Source: Rhizobium leguminosarum
GTDB taxonomy: Bacteria > Pseudomonadota > Alphaproteobacteria > Rhizobiales > Rhizobiaceae
Length of the DNA stretch: 64,000 bases
Reading direction: 5' to 3'
Assembly (NCBI RefSeq): GCF_002953715.1
Contig: NZ_CP025012.1
Coordinates: forward strand, 1,736,001-1,800,000
Shown piece after piece: positions 42,114-50,402 of the stretch. The notes under the pieces were generated by a model. The model was not told where the DNA came from. It did no database searches and worked only from the letters and a program-made list of their open reading frames with translations. A program made the position numbers and the translations under genes. Positions within the stretch are counted from its first letter, which is position 1. Each line of letters begins with the position of its first letter.

Positions 42114-42139
42114 CTATTCTTGACGTGTTGAAAACCGGC

Positions 42140-43113
42140 TCACTCGCTCTCGAGCACTTGGAGAAGTGCCGCGATATAGCCGTAGCAGAAGGCAAATGCG
42201 GTGGCGGTTGGATCCTTGCCGCTGACGGTCGGCACATGGTCGGGCATCAGCATGTATTTGAAGCCCACCTCCTTGTAGATCCTGGCCGAGCGAACCATGT
42301 CCATGTCGCCTTCTTCAGGGAAGGTCTCCATGAAGGACAGCTTGCCGCCGCGAATATTGCGGAAGTGAACATTGAAGATCTTGCCGCGCTGGCCGAACCA
42401 GCGGATGACATCGTCGATTTCCTTGCCGGGATTTTCCAGCATCTCGCCGATCGAACCCTGGCAGAAATTGAGGCCGTGATACGGGTTTTCGCGCATCAGC
42501 ACGAATTTCTTCAGGCCTTCCACCGTACCCAGAACCCGCGTGACGCCGCGATAGCCCGGCGGCGTATAGGGATCGTGCGGATGGCAGGCGAGCCGGACGC
42601 GGTTGCTTGCGGCGACAGGAACGACGCGTTCCAGGAAATAATCGATCCGTTCCCAGTTCTCATCTTCGGAAAGCACACCGGCAAGGCCGGGCTCGGCCTG
42701 CTGATCCGTCTTGTCCCAGCGGAAGCTCGCATTCAAAGATCCGCCGCGTCCCGGCTCATCCGGCGTACGGGGAATGCCGATCAGGTTGAGATTGTACTTC
42801 ACCGCAGGAATGCCGGCGGCGGCGGTATTCTCGATCAGCTTGCAGACGGCGTCGATCTGTCTGTCGCGCTCGGGGCCGGCAAGCAGGATATCGGGATAGG
42901 AAGCCTTCTCGATCGGCTGCGAGGGCAGCGGCAACTGGATCATGTCGAGGATCAAGCCGAAGCTTTCGACCTTGTCGCGATGGCGCTCGGATCGGAGAGC
43001 GTCCAGCTGCTCGGCTTCCCCGGTGGGTCGGCATTGATATGCTTCACGCCCAGTTGCGCGAAGATACGATAATCGTCGTCGTCCCGCGCGGCGACCTGTG
43101 TTCCCAGATACAT
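42140..43113 (-). pseudogene. uxuA: Mannonate dehydratase gene with a single-base frameshift
   Basis: ATG 43113 (after GGAAGAG) opens MYLGTQVAARDDDDYRIFAQ and continues to PSSWTLSD; the expected LERHRDKVESF follows only in another frame. One base is missing near 42990-42993 (GATCCGAG where GATCTCGAG would keep frame). From there a long intact frame reads to the stop at 42140, with the UxuA segments HPHDPYTPPGYRGV, FCQGSIGEML and FNVHFRNIRGG. With the base restored the product is 324 residues. Either a true null mutation or a sequencing error. The enzyme makes 2-keto-3-deoxygluconate from D-mannonate. Confidence 0.85.
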
Positions 43114-43137
43114 TTGAGTCTCTTCCGAAATTATCCA

Positions 43138-43157
43138 ATGTCATATGACATAATATG
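43138..43157. promoter_or_regulatory. Candidate GntR operator upstream of uxuA-kdgD
   Basis: A perfect 14-bp palindrome ATGTCATATGACAT (43138-43151) runs into GACATAATATG (43147-43157), an 11-mer repeated upstream of the importer operon. It lies 25 bp before the uxuA start. Confidence 0.6.
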
Positions 43158-43178
43158 AATTTCGAAGAGTGTCGAGCC

Positions 43179-43889
43179 CTATTGCTGCTCCGCGAGCATG
43201 CGATAACGGCGTTGGCTGGCCAGCATATGCGCCCGCATTGCCTGTCTCGCCCGCTCCGGATCCTGGTCGGCGATCGCTGACAGGATCTCGACATGTTCGG
43301 CATAGACCTTCTGGAGATAGTCGCGGTCATTGGCCTCGGGAAGCGTCGGAAATTGGCCGCGAGGAATGGCTTTTGGGCCGAATTGGCGCAAGACGGCAAC
43401 ATAGAATCGGTTGTTCGTGGCGGCGGCGATTGCCATGTGGAAGGCATAATCTGCCTCCACCGTCTGCTGTCCCGTCTCGATCAGGTTCGCCATTCTGCGG
43501 TTGGCTTCGCGGATCGCCGCTTCCTGCTCGGCGGTGCGGCGATAGGCGGCGATCGCCGCCGCTTCACCCTCGGCGGCCATGCGAAACTCCAGCAATTCCA
43601 GGGTTTCCGGAATGCTCTTGATTTCCACTGGTGTTAAGGAAAGCATCGAATGCGCCTTCGGATCCGCGACGAAGACGCCTTTGCCCTGGATCGGCTTGAC
43701 GAAGCCAGCCGACCTCAGATCGGCTATCGCCTCGCGCACCACGGTGCGGCTGACGCCGAATGTCGCTTCAAGCTGCGGCTCGGTCGGCAGCTGGTCGCCG
43801 ACGCGCAGCTTCCCCGTTTCGATTTGCGCCCGCAGTTGATCGATAACCTGTTGCGCCAGTCTTTGCCGGCCCCGGCTGAGTGTCGTCAT
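43179..43889 (-). CDS. GntR-family regulator (FadR/FCD subfamily)
   Basis: A 236-residue repressor. The N-terminal winged helix (residues 10-75; LPTEPQLEATFGVSRTVVREA) is followed by an FCD ligand domain whose metal/ligand residues include the Asp and His pattern DYAFHMAIAAATNN and EHVEIL. Start 43889 follows GGGGGAG. It stands between uxuA-kdgD (same strand, downstream) and the divergent Opp-type importer, with related sequence motifs on both sides. Uronate or aldonate derivatives are the usual effectors of this subgroup. Confidence 0.9.
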   Translation of the reverse strand: MTTLSRGRQRLAQQVIDQLRAQIETGKLRVGDQLPTEPQLEATFGVSRTVVREAIADLRSAGFVKPIQGKGVFVADPKAHSMLSLTPVEIKSIPETLELLEFRMAAEGEAAAIAAYRRTAEQEAAIREANRRMANLIETGQQTVEADYAFHMAIAAATNNRFYVAVLRQFGPKAIPRGQFPTLPEANDRDYLQKVYAEHVEILSAIADQDPERARQAMRAHMLASQRRYRMLAEQQ

Positions 43890-43962
43890 ATCGGCTCCCC
43901 CAATCCCTTCGCATCAAGTCTCTGTCGCCCGGGACTTGTCAATCTTATCGGACTTCGTTAAA

Positions 43963-43993
43963 TCATAATACGACATACGGACGACATAATATG
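43963..43993. promoter_or_regulatory. Candidate GntR operator upstream of the importer
   Basis: CATAATACGACATACGGACGACATAATATG-type sequence (described by its parts: CATAATACGACAT, then GACATAATATG at 43983-43993). The last 11-mer is identical to that at 43147-43157. It lies 30 bp before the importer's first start and 74 bp from the gntR start. Confidence 0.55.
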
Positions 43994-44023
43994 TTTCCTA
44001 TAGTAATCCAGGGAGGAGTGACA

Positions 44024-45619
44024 ATGAAGCATTTTTCTAAGAGCTTGTTCGTCGGTGCCGTCATCGGCGCCCTGACGATATCGGCAGCACAGCTGCAGGC
44101 CGCCACGCCGCAGGACCAGCTGGTGATTGGCACTTCGCTGGCGCAGGTTTTGTCGCTCGATCCGCAGCAGGCGACCGAAGGCAAGGCGGTCGAAATCATG
44201 TCGAATCTGTACGATCGGCTGGTTGCCAGCACGGCTGATGGCAAGATCCTTCCGCAACTGGCGGAAAGCTGGAAGATCGACGACAAGGGCATCACCTTTA
44301 CGCTGCGCAAGGCCAATTTCGTCTCCGGTAACCCGGTCACCTCGAAGGATGTCGTCTATTCACTGGCGCGGCTCCTGAAAATGGACCAGGCCGCCGCCGC
44401 TAACCTCAAGCGCGTCGGCTACGACAAGGACAATGTCGAAAAGCTCGTCAAGGCCGTCGACGATCAGACGGTGCGGATCGATCTCTCCGACCAGGTGACG
44501 GCAGAGCTTCTGCTCTATCGGCTGACAACGACGACGACCAGCGTGGTCGACAGCGTCGAAGTCGAGAGCCACGCCGTCGATAACGACTACGGAAATGCGT
44601 GGATGCGAACGCATTCTGCCGGCTCCGGTCCGTTCACCCTCAATCGCTGGTCTCCGAACGAACTGGTGATCCTCGACGCCAACAAGGACTATATGGCCGG
44701 CACGCCGAAGATGCGTCGCGTCATCGTCCGGCATGTGCCTGAAAGCCAGGTCGAGCGGCTGATGCTCGAACGCGGCGATATCGATATTGCCAGCGCCTTG
44801 ACCGCATCGGATCTCGCGACGTTCCAGACCAAGAAGGGCTTTGCCATCCAGCGTATTCCGACGGGCGGTTTCTACGTGCTGTCGATGAATGCCGGCAACA
44901 AATACCTCGCCAATCCGAAGGTTCGCGAAGCCATCGCCTATGGCATCGACTACAAGGGCATCGAAAAGACGATCATGGGCCCTTACGGCCGGGCGAGAAA
45001 CGTTCCCGTTCCGGAGAATTTCGAATATGCCATCCCGAACCCCGATTGGCATCTCGACGTCGAAAAGTCGAAGCAGCTGCTGAGCGAGGCAGGCTTCAAG
45101 GACGGCTTTTCGCTGACGCTGAAGACCATCGCGCAAACGCCGCGCATCGATCTTGCCACCGCCATCCAGGCATCGCTTGCTCAAGTTGGCATCAAGATCG
45201 ACATCCAGCAGGGCAATGGCTCGGAAATCATCGCCGCCCATCGCGCCAGGGATTTCGATCTGCTGATCCCGCAGACCAGCGCCTATATGCCGAACGTGCT
45301 CGGCTCGATGGAGCAGTTTTCCTCCAATCCCGACAATTCGAAGGAAGCCAACAATGCCGGCAATTTCGTCTGGCGCTCGGCCTGGGATATTCCGGAACTC
45401 ACGGCGCTGACGGCGAAAGCATCGATGGAGCCGGACGCCAAGAAGCGTGGCGAACTCTATGTTCAGATGCAGAAGATGTTCGTCGAACAGAAGCCGGCGG
45501 TGCTTCCGCTCTTCGAGCGCTTTGAGCCGATCGTCCTCAACAGCAAGGTCGAGGGATATGTGGGGCATCCGTCTCAGCTGACGCGTCTCGAGAACGTCAC
45601 CAAGGTCGAAACCCAGTAA
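44024..45619 (+). CDS. Opp/Dpp-type ABC transporter, periplasmic binding protein
   Basis: A 531-residue family 5 solute-binding protein with a signal peptide (about residues 1-27, ending LQA). Family features: LAESWKIDDKGITFTLRKAN and SGPFTLNRWSPNELVIL. ATG 44024 follows GGGAGGAG; the ORF is open further upstream. Family 5 proteins bind peptides but in rhizobia also oligosaccharides and opines. The uronate genes next door point to an oligouronide or similar sugar acid. First of five importer genes. Confidence 0.9.
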   Translation: MKHFSKSLFVGAVIGALTISAAQLQAATPQDQLVIGTSLAQVLSLDPQQATEGKAVEIMSNLYDRLVASTADGKILPQLAESWKIDDKGITFTLRKANFVSGNPVTSKDVVYSLARLLKMDQAAAANLKRVGYDKDNVEKLVKAVDDQTVRIDLSDQVTAELLLYRLTTTTTSVVDSVEVESHAVDNDYGNAWMRTHSAGSGPFTLNRWSPNELVILDANKDYMAGTPKMRRVIVRHVPESQVERLMLERGDIDIASALTASDLATFQTKKGFAIQRIPTGGFYVLSMNAGNKYLANPKVREAIAYGIDYKGIEKTIMGPYGRARNVPVPENFEYAIPNPDWHLDVEKSKQLLSEAGFKDGFSLTLKTIAQTPRIDLATAIQASLAQVGIKIDIQQGNGSEIIAAHRARDFDLLIPQTSAYMPNVLGSMEQFSSNPDNSKEANNAGNFVWRSAWDIPELTALTAKASMEPDAKKRGELYVQMQKMFVEQKPAVLPLFERFEPIVLNSKVEGYVGHPSQLTRLENVTKVETQ

Positions 45620-45639
45620 TACTCCCAGGACAGCCGATC

Positions 45640-46668
45640 ATGAAGGAACTCTCCGTAGCCGAATTTGGCCGACGCCTGGCGCATTTGCTGGTCAGCCTGT
45701 TCATCCTCTTATGTGTGACCTTCGTGATCGGCCGTATCCTGCCCACCGATCCGGTCGGCGCGATTGTCGGCGAGCTCGCCGATCCCGCCGCCTATGCGGC
45801 GATGCGGGCGCGTCTCGGGCTCGATCTGCCGATCTACCAGCAGTTTTTCCTCTATCTGAACGGGCTGGCCCACGGTGATTTCGGCACCGCCGTCCTCACC
45901 GGCAATCCCGTCTCTTCGGATCTCGCTCAAGCCTTTCCCGCGACATTCGAACTGGCGACGCTGGCGGTGATCATTTCGACCTTCGTCGGTGTCCCGCTCG
46001 GGCTGGTCGCAGCACTCTTTCGAGATAGCTTCATCGACAAGACGGCCCGCGTGGTCGCGCTCGTCGGTCATTCGATCCCGGTTTTCTGGTTCGGCATCGT
46101 CGGGCTCGTCATCTTCTATGCCGGCCTCAACTGGGTCGGCGGGCCGGGCAGGATCGATGTGTTTTACGAGGGTCTCGTCACGCCGCGCACCGGGCTGTTG
46201 TTGATCGACAGCCTGCTGCAGGGCGAGACGGAAATCTTCTGGAATGCACTTGGCCATATCATTCTTCCGGCCGTCATTCTCGCCTACGCGGCGATGGCCT
46301 ACATCACCCGCATGACACGCAGCTTCACCCTGGAGCAGTTGAGCCAGGATTATGTCATCGCGGCCCGAGCCAAGGGTGTGAGCCCGCTCGGCACGATCTG
46401 GCACCACGTCCTGCCGAACATTGCGGTGCAGCTGATCACCATCCTGGCCATTTCCTATGGCGGTCTGCTCGAAGGCGCTGTCGTGACCGAGATCGTTTTC
46501 TCCTGGCCGGGCATTGGCCAGTACATGACAAACGCCCTGATGATCGGCGACATGAACGCTATCGTCGCCGGCACCATCATTGTGGGATTCATTTTCATGT
46601 TGTTGAACTTCCTGGCCGACGTCGCTTACGCCGTCTTTGATCCGCGCATGCGGGAGGCGGCCCGATGA
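45640..46668 (+). CDS. ABC transporter permease (DppB type)
   Basis: A 342-residue inner-membrane permease with six helices. The N-terminal helix is followed by the large periplasmic segment typical of DppB/OppB (LPTDPVGAIVG). The EAA loop is VIAARAKGVSPLGTIWHHVLP. The stop overlaps the next start (ATGA), so translation is coupled. Confidence 0.92.
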   Translation: MKELSVAEFGRRLAHLLVSLFILLCVTFVIGRILPTDPVGAIVGELADPAAYAAMRARLGLDLPIYQQFFLYLNGLAHGDFGTAVLTGNPVSSDLAQAFPATFELATLAVIISTFVGVPLGLVAALFRDSFIDKTARVVALVGHSIPVFWFGIVGLVIFYAGLNWVGGPGRIDVFYEGLVTPRTGLLLIDSLLQGETEIFWNALGHIILPAVILAYAAMAYITRMTRSFTLEQLSQDYVIAARAKGVSPLGTIWHHVLPNIAVQLITILAISYGGLLEGAVVTEIVFSWPGIGQYMTNALMIGDMNAIVAGTIIVGFIFMLLNFLADVAYAVFDPRMREAAR

Positions 46669-47567
46669 GCGATGTCATCCGCAGCGAAATAGAGATCCGC
46701 CCTCCAAGTGTGTCGACCCGTATCGCGGCGTCGTTTGCACGCGCCGGCCGCAAATTGGCCCACGAGCCGCTTGGTCTTGCCGGTTTCGTCATCCTTGGTC
46801 TGCTTTGTTTGATCGCGATCTTCGCGCCGCTCCTGGCGCCCTACGATCCGGTCATACAGTCGCTTGGCGATGCCTTGCAGCCTCCGAGCCTCGTGCACCT
46901 GGCAGGCACGGATGAATTCGGCCGGGACATCTTGAGCCGCCTCATCTTCGGCACGCGCATCACCATCCAGACCGTGCTGTCGATCTCCTTGATCGTCGGC
47001 CCGATCGGCCTATTGATCGGCGTCGTCGCCGGTTTCTTCGGAGGGCGCACCGATGCGCTGCTGATGCGCGCCACCGATATCGTTCTGTCTTTCCCGTCGC
47101 TGATCCTGGCTTTGGCTTTTGCTGCGGCACTCGGCGCCGGCTTGACCACGGCAATCATCGCGATCTCGTTGACCGCATGGCCGCCGATTGCGAGACTCGC
47201 GCGCGCCGAGGCCCTTGTCGTCAGAAACGCCGACTATGTGGTCGCCGCCCGCCTTTATGGCGCTTCGCCGATGCGCATTCTTCTCCTCTATATCGCGCCG
47301 ATGTGCGTTCCCTCCGTCATCGTTCGGCTGACGCTCAACATGGCGGGCATCATTCTGACGGCAGCTTCGCTTGGCTTCCTCGGGCTTGGCGCCCAGCCGC
47401 CGGCGCCGGAATGGGGCGCGATGATCTCCAGCGGCCGCAAGTTCATGCTCGATTATTGGTGGGTCGCCGTGATGCCGGGTATCGCCATCCTCCTTACCAG
47501 CCTTGCCTTCAACATCGCCGGAGATGCTCTGCGCGACCTTTTGGATCCCCGCCATGCAAGATCGTGA
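46665..47567 (+). CDS. ABC transporter permease (DppC type)
   Basis: A 300-residue permease with a cytoplasmic N-terminal tail, the OppC_N segment (YDPVIQSLGDALQPPSLVHLAGTDE, quoted in part as HLAGTDEFGRDILSR) and an EAA loop (VVAARLYGASPMRILLLYI). Its 3' end overlaps the ATPase gene by 14 bp. Confidence 0.92.
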   Translation: MSDVIRSEIEIRPPSVSTRIAASFARAGRKLAHEPLGLAGFVILGLLCLIAIFAPLLAPYDPVIQSLGDALQPPSLVHLAGTDEFGRDILSRLIFGTRITIQTVLSISLIVGPIGLLIGVVAGFFGGRTDALLMRATDIVLSFPSLILALAFAAALGAGLTTAIIAISLTAWPPIARLARAEALVVRNADYVVAARLYGASPMRILLLYIAPMCVPSVIVRLTLNMAGIILTAASLGFLGLGAQPPAPEWGAMISSGRKFMLDYWWVAVMPGIAILLTSLAFNIAGDALRDLLDPRHARS

Positions 47568-48399
47568 TCTGCAGCCCGTTCTTTCCGTCGAAGGATTGAC
47601 CGTCCGTTTCGGCCGAGGCGCCGTACCCGCCGTCTCTAATGTCAGTTTCGACGTCGGGCGCGAACGCGTCGGGATTGTCGGCGAATCCGGTTCCGGCAAA
47701 TCGACGACAGGTCGCGCGATCATGCGCCTTTTGCCGCCGGCCGCGGTGGTCTCGGCCGAACGCATGGATCTTAGCGGCGATCCGTTGCTTTCAAAGAGTG
47801 AGCGTCAGATGGGCGCGCTGCGCGGCAAGGACATCGCGCTGATCATGCAGGATCCGCGCTATTCGCTGAATCCGGTGCTTTCGATCGGTAAGCAGATCGC
47901 CGAAGCCGCCCGCCTTCACCTCGGTCTTCATAAGAAACAGGCGCATGAGGCTGCCCGCGCCATGCTGGAGCGCGTGCGCATCAGCGATCCGGAGCGGGTC
48001 ATGGCGCTTTATCCGCACCAGATATCGGGCGGCATGGGCCAGCGCGTGATGATCGCCATGATGCTGCTGGCGCGGCCGAAGCTTGTCATCGCCGACGAGC
48101 CGACCTCGGCGCTTGATGTCAGCGTCCGAAAGGACGTGCTGCTGCTGCTCGATGAGTTGGTGCGCGAGAATAATTCCGGCCTGCTGTTGATCAGCCATGA
48201 CATTCGCATGGTGGCAGCCTTTTGCGAACGCATCATCGTCATGTATGCCGGCCGGATCGTGGAAACGCTGACCAGTCTCGAGGAGGCGCGCCATCCCTAT
48301 ACCCGCGGGCTGATCGCTGCGCTGCCCGACCCGAGGAATCCGGTTCGCCGGCTTGCAGTCCTCGACAGGACGAAACTCGATCTGGAGACGGCGCAATGA
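47554..48399 (+). CDS. ABC transporter ATP-binding protein (DppD type)
   Basis: A 281-residue ATPase. Walker A GESGSGKST, a Q loop (IMQDPRYSLNP), a variant signature ISGGMGQR and Walker [16 protein letters not shown] 47554 lies inside the end of the permease gene; an upstream in-frame ATG (47503) is shadow. It ends in the usual Opp C-terminal extension, but shorter than most DppD proteins and without a clear iron-sulfur cysteine set. Confidence 0.9.
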   Translation: MQDRDLQPVLSVEGLTVRFGRGAVPAVSNVSFDVGRERVGIVGESGSGKSTTGRAIMRLLPPAAVVSAERMDLSGDPLLSKSERQMGALRGKDIALIMQDPRYSLNPVLSIGKQIAEAARLHLGLHKKQAHEAARAMLERVRISDPERVMALYPHQISGGMGQRVMIAMMLLARPKLVIADEPTSALDVSVRKDVLLLLDELVRENNSGLLLISHDIRMVAAFCERIIVMYAGRIVETLTSLEEARHPYTRGLIAALPDPRNPVRRLAVLDRTKLDLETAQ

Positions 48400-49139
48400 T
48401 CAATGTGCGTGACCTCGATGTCGTCTTTGCCTCTGGCAAGACTAGCAACCATGTCGTCAGGGGCATCAGTTTTCAGGTCAACCAGGGGGAGACCCTTGGC
48501 ATTGTCGGTGAATCCGGATGCGGCAAATCGACGGTGCTGCGTTGCCTCGCCGGTATGGAGGCCGGTTGGACCGGTCACATCGAACTTGGCGGCAAACCGA
48601 TCGGCAAGAAGCGCTCCCGCGAGGAGCTGAAATTTGCCCAGATGGTGTTTCAGGACCCTTACGGATCCCTGCATCCGCGCCATCGTATCGGCACCGCCCT
48701 GGCGGAACCGCTGCGCGCGATGGGCCATTCCGATATCTGGTCGAAGGTCGAAAGGGCTTTGATCCAGGTCGGTTTGCCGGCGAGCTTCGCAAACCGTTTT
48801 CCGCACGAACTTTCCGGCGGCCAGAGGCAGAGGGTGGCAATCGCCCGGGCCCTGATCCTGTCGCCGCCCATCCTGTTGCTCGACGAGCCGACATCGGCGC
48901 TCGACGTCTCGGTCCAGGCCGAAATCCTCAACCTGCTGGCCGATCAGCGCGAGGAAAAGGGCCTGACCTATCTGCTTGTCAGCCACGACCTCGCGGTCAT
49001 CGCCCATATGTGCGACCGGGTGCTGATCATGAAGAATGGTTGCTTCGTGGACGAGCTCACCAAAGCGGATCTGCAGGCCGGCACCACGCATGATGCCTAT
49101 GCGCGAGAACTGTTCGACGCGAGTTTTATCGAGGCTTGA
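48396..49139 (+). CDS. ABC transporter ATP-binding protein (DppF type)
   Basis: A 247-residue ATPase starting at ATG 48396, overlapping the previous stop (ATGA). Walker [10 protein letters not shown], the DppF-type Q loop [11 protein letters not shown], signature LSGGQRQR, Walker [13 protein letters not shown]. Last gene of the importer, 22 bp from the convergent lacI-type gene. Confidence 0.92.
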   Translation: MINVRDLDVVFASGKTSNHVVRGISFQVNQGETLGIVGESGCGKSTVLRCLAGMEAGWTGHIELGGKPIGKKRSREELKFAQMVFQDPYGSLHPRHRIGTALAEPLRAMGHSDIWSKVERALIQVGLPASFANRFPHELSGGQRQRVAIARALILSPPILLLDEPTSALDVSVQAEILNLLADQREEKGLTYLLVSHDLAVIAHMCDRVLIMKNGCFVDELTKADLQAGTTHDAYARELFDASFIEA

Positions 49140-49161
49140 TATCCTCGATTGCGGTGTGGGG

Positions 49162-50214
49162 TCAGCGGTCCGTCGTTGCGCCAGGGATGCGGACAGCCAC
49201 CACGCTACCCCTTTCGACGAGATGGCAGGCAAGCTCAACCCGCCGCCGTGGGGCAGCAAGGCCGAGCATCATGTCGCGCAGCAGATCGAGCGCGGTGGCG
49301 CCGAGTTCGCGCATCGGAATATGCACCGTCGAGAGCGGCGGATTGAGAAAGGCCGACTGCGGCAGGTCGTCTATGCCCATGACGGAGATGTCCTGCGGCA
49401 CGGCATAACCCATCGCCTGCAATCCGCGCACCGCGCCATTGGCCAGACTGTCGCCCGCCGTCAGGATGGCGGTGAAGGTGAGGCCTTTCTCGCGGATAAG
49501 ACGGGTGACCGACTCGGCGCCGAGTTCCGGCAGCCAGTCATCGACTTCGAGCACCAGATCGGCATCGGCTGTCAGCCCATGATGCTGCAGGGCATCGCGC
49601 CAGCCCTCAAGGCGCCGCTCGATGGTCCGTCGCCCCGGCCTCAGCATGAACAGGATGCGTTGATGCCCGGCCTTGATCAGCCGCTCGGCAGCGATGAAGG
49701 CGGCAGAACGGTTGCAGGGCGTAACACTCGAAAGCCGCATATAGGGATCGTCGCTGTTGACGAGCACCACGGGCTTTCCGAGATCGGCGGCCGCGGCCAG
49801 CATATCCTCCTCATCGACGGTCAGGATCAGCATGCCGCCGAAGCTCGGATCATCACGCATCTCGGCGACGACGCGGGCTTCATCCCCCTTGCCGGCAATG
49901 GGGCGCATCGCCAGTTCGATGCCGAGGGCGGCGGCACGCGCATTCAATCCTTCGAGCACATAGAGCGTGAACTGGTTGCGGACATAGTCGATCATCGCCG
50001 CGCCGGAGGCGACGAGCATGACCTTCTTGCCGGCAACACTTGCCGGCAGAGCGTAGCTGACCGCACTCGCCGTTTCCAGCACCAGCTTGCGAATCTCCGG
50101 CCTGACGCCCTTTTCGCCGGCCAGCGCACGCGACACCGTGCTGATCGAGACGCCGCATCGGGCGGCAATGTCGTCGAGGCGCGTGCGCCTGCCTTTTTTC
50201 TCTTCCGCCGCCAT
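49162..50214 (-). CDS. LacI-family repressor
   Basis: A 350-residue regulator with an N-terminal HTH (residues 12-32; TRLDDIAARCGVSISTVSRAL) and a periplasmic-binding-protein-like effector domain. ATG 50214 is selected for GAGGAAAAG upstream; the ORF opens at 50283. It is divergent from the 840-residue protein and CUT1 importer, its most likely targets. A TTGCGCAA core in the gap is a plausible operator. Confidence 0.9.
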   Translation of the reverse strand: MAAEEKKGRRTRLDDIAARCGVSISTVSRALAGEKGVRPEIRKLVLETASAVSYALPASVAGKKVMLVASGAAMIDYVRNQFTLYVLEGLNARAAALGIELAMRPIAGKGDEARVVAEMRDDPSFGGMLILTVDEEDMLAAAADLGKPVVLVNSDDPYMRLSSVTPCNRSAAFIAAERLIKAGHQRILFMLRPGRRTIERRLEGWRDALQHHGLTADADLVLEVDDWLPELGAESVTRLIREKGLTFTAILTAGDSLANGAVRGLQAMGYAVPQDISVMGIDDLPQSAFLNPPLSTVHIPMRELGATALDLLRDMMLGLAAPRRRVELACHLVERGSVVAVRIPGATTDR

Positions 50215-50256
50215 GTCTTTTCCTCGCTTGCCGCCACTATGCAAAAATCTTTCAGA

Positions 50257-50264
50257 TTGCGCAA
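50257..50264. promoter_or_regulatory. Candidate LacI operator core
   Basis: Perfect 8-bp palindrome TTGCGCAA, within ATTGCGCAAAT, 43 bp upstream of the lacI start in the divergent gap 50215-50402. Central GC/CG palindromes are typical of LacI-family sites. Confidence 0.4.
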
Positions 50265-50402
50265 ATGGAATGCCTATGCACAATTGTTGCCTGAGGAGTC
50301 CGCGACAAGCGGCAGAGCAGGGAGGCTTTGAAGATGCGGCTAGACGGCCAGTCCATGCGTCGGCGTATTACCCGGCGCTCCAAGGCTTGAGCAGGCTGAA
50401 AT

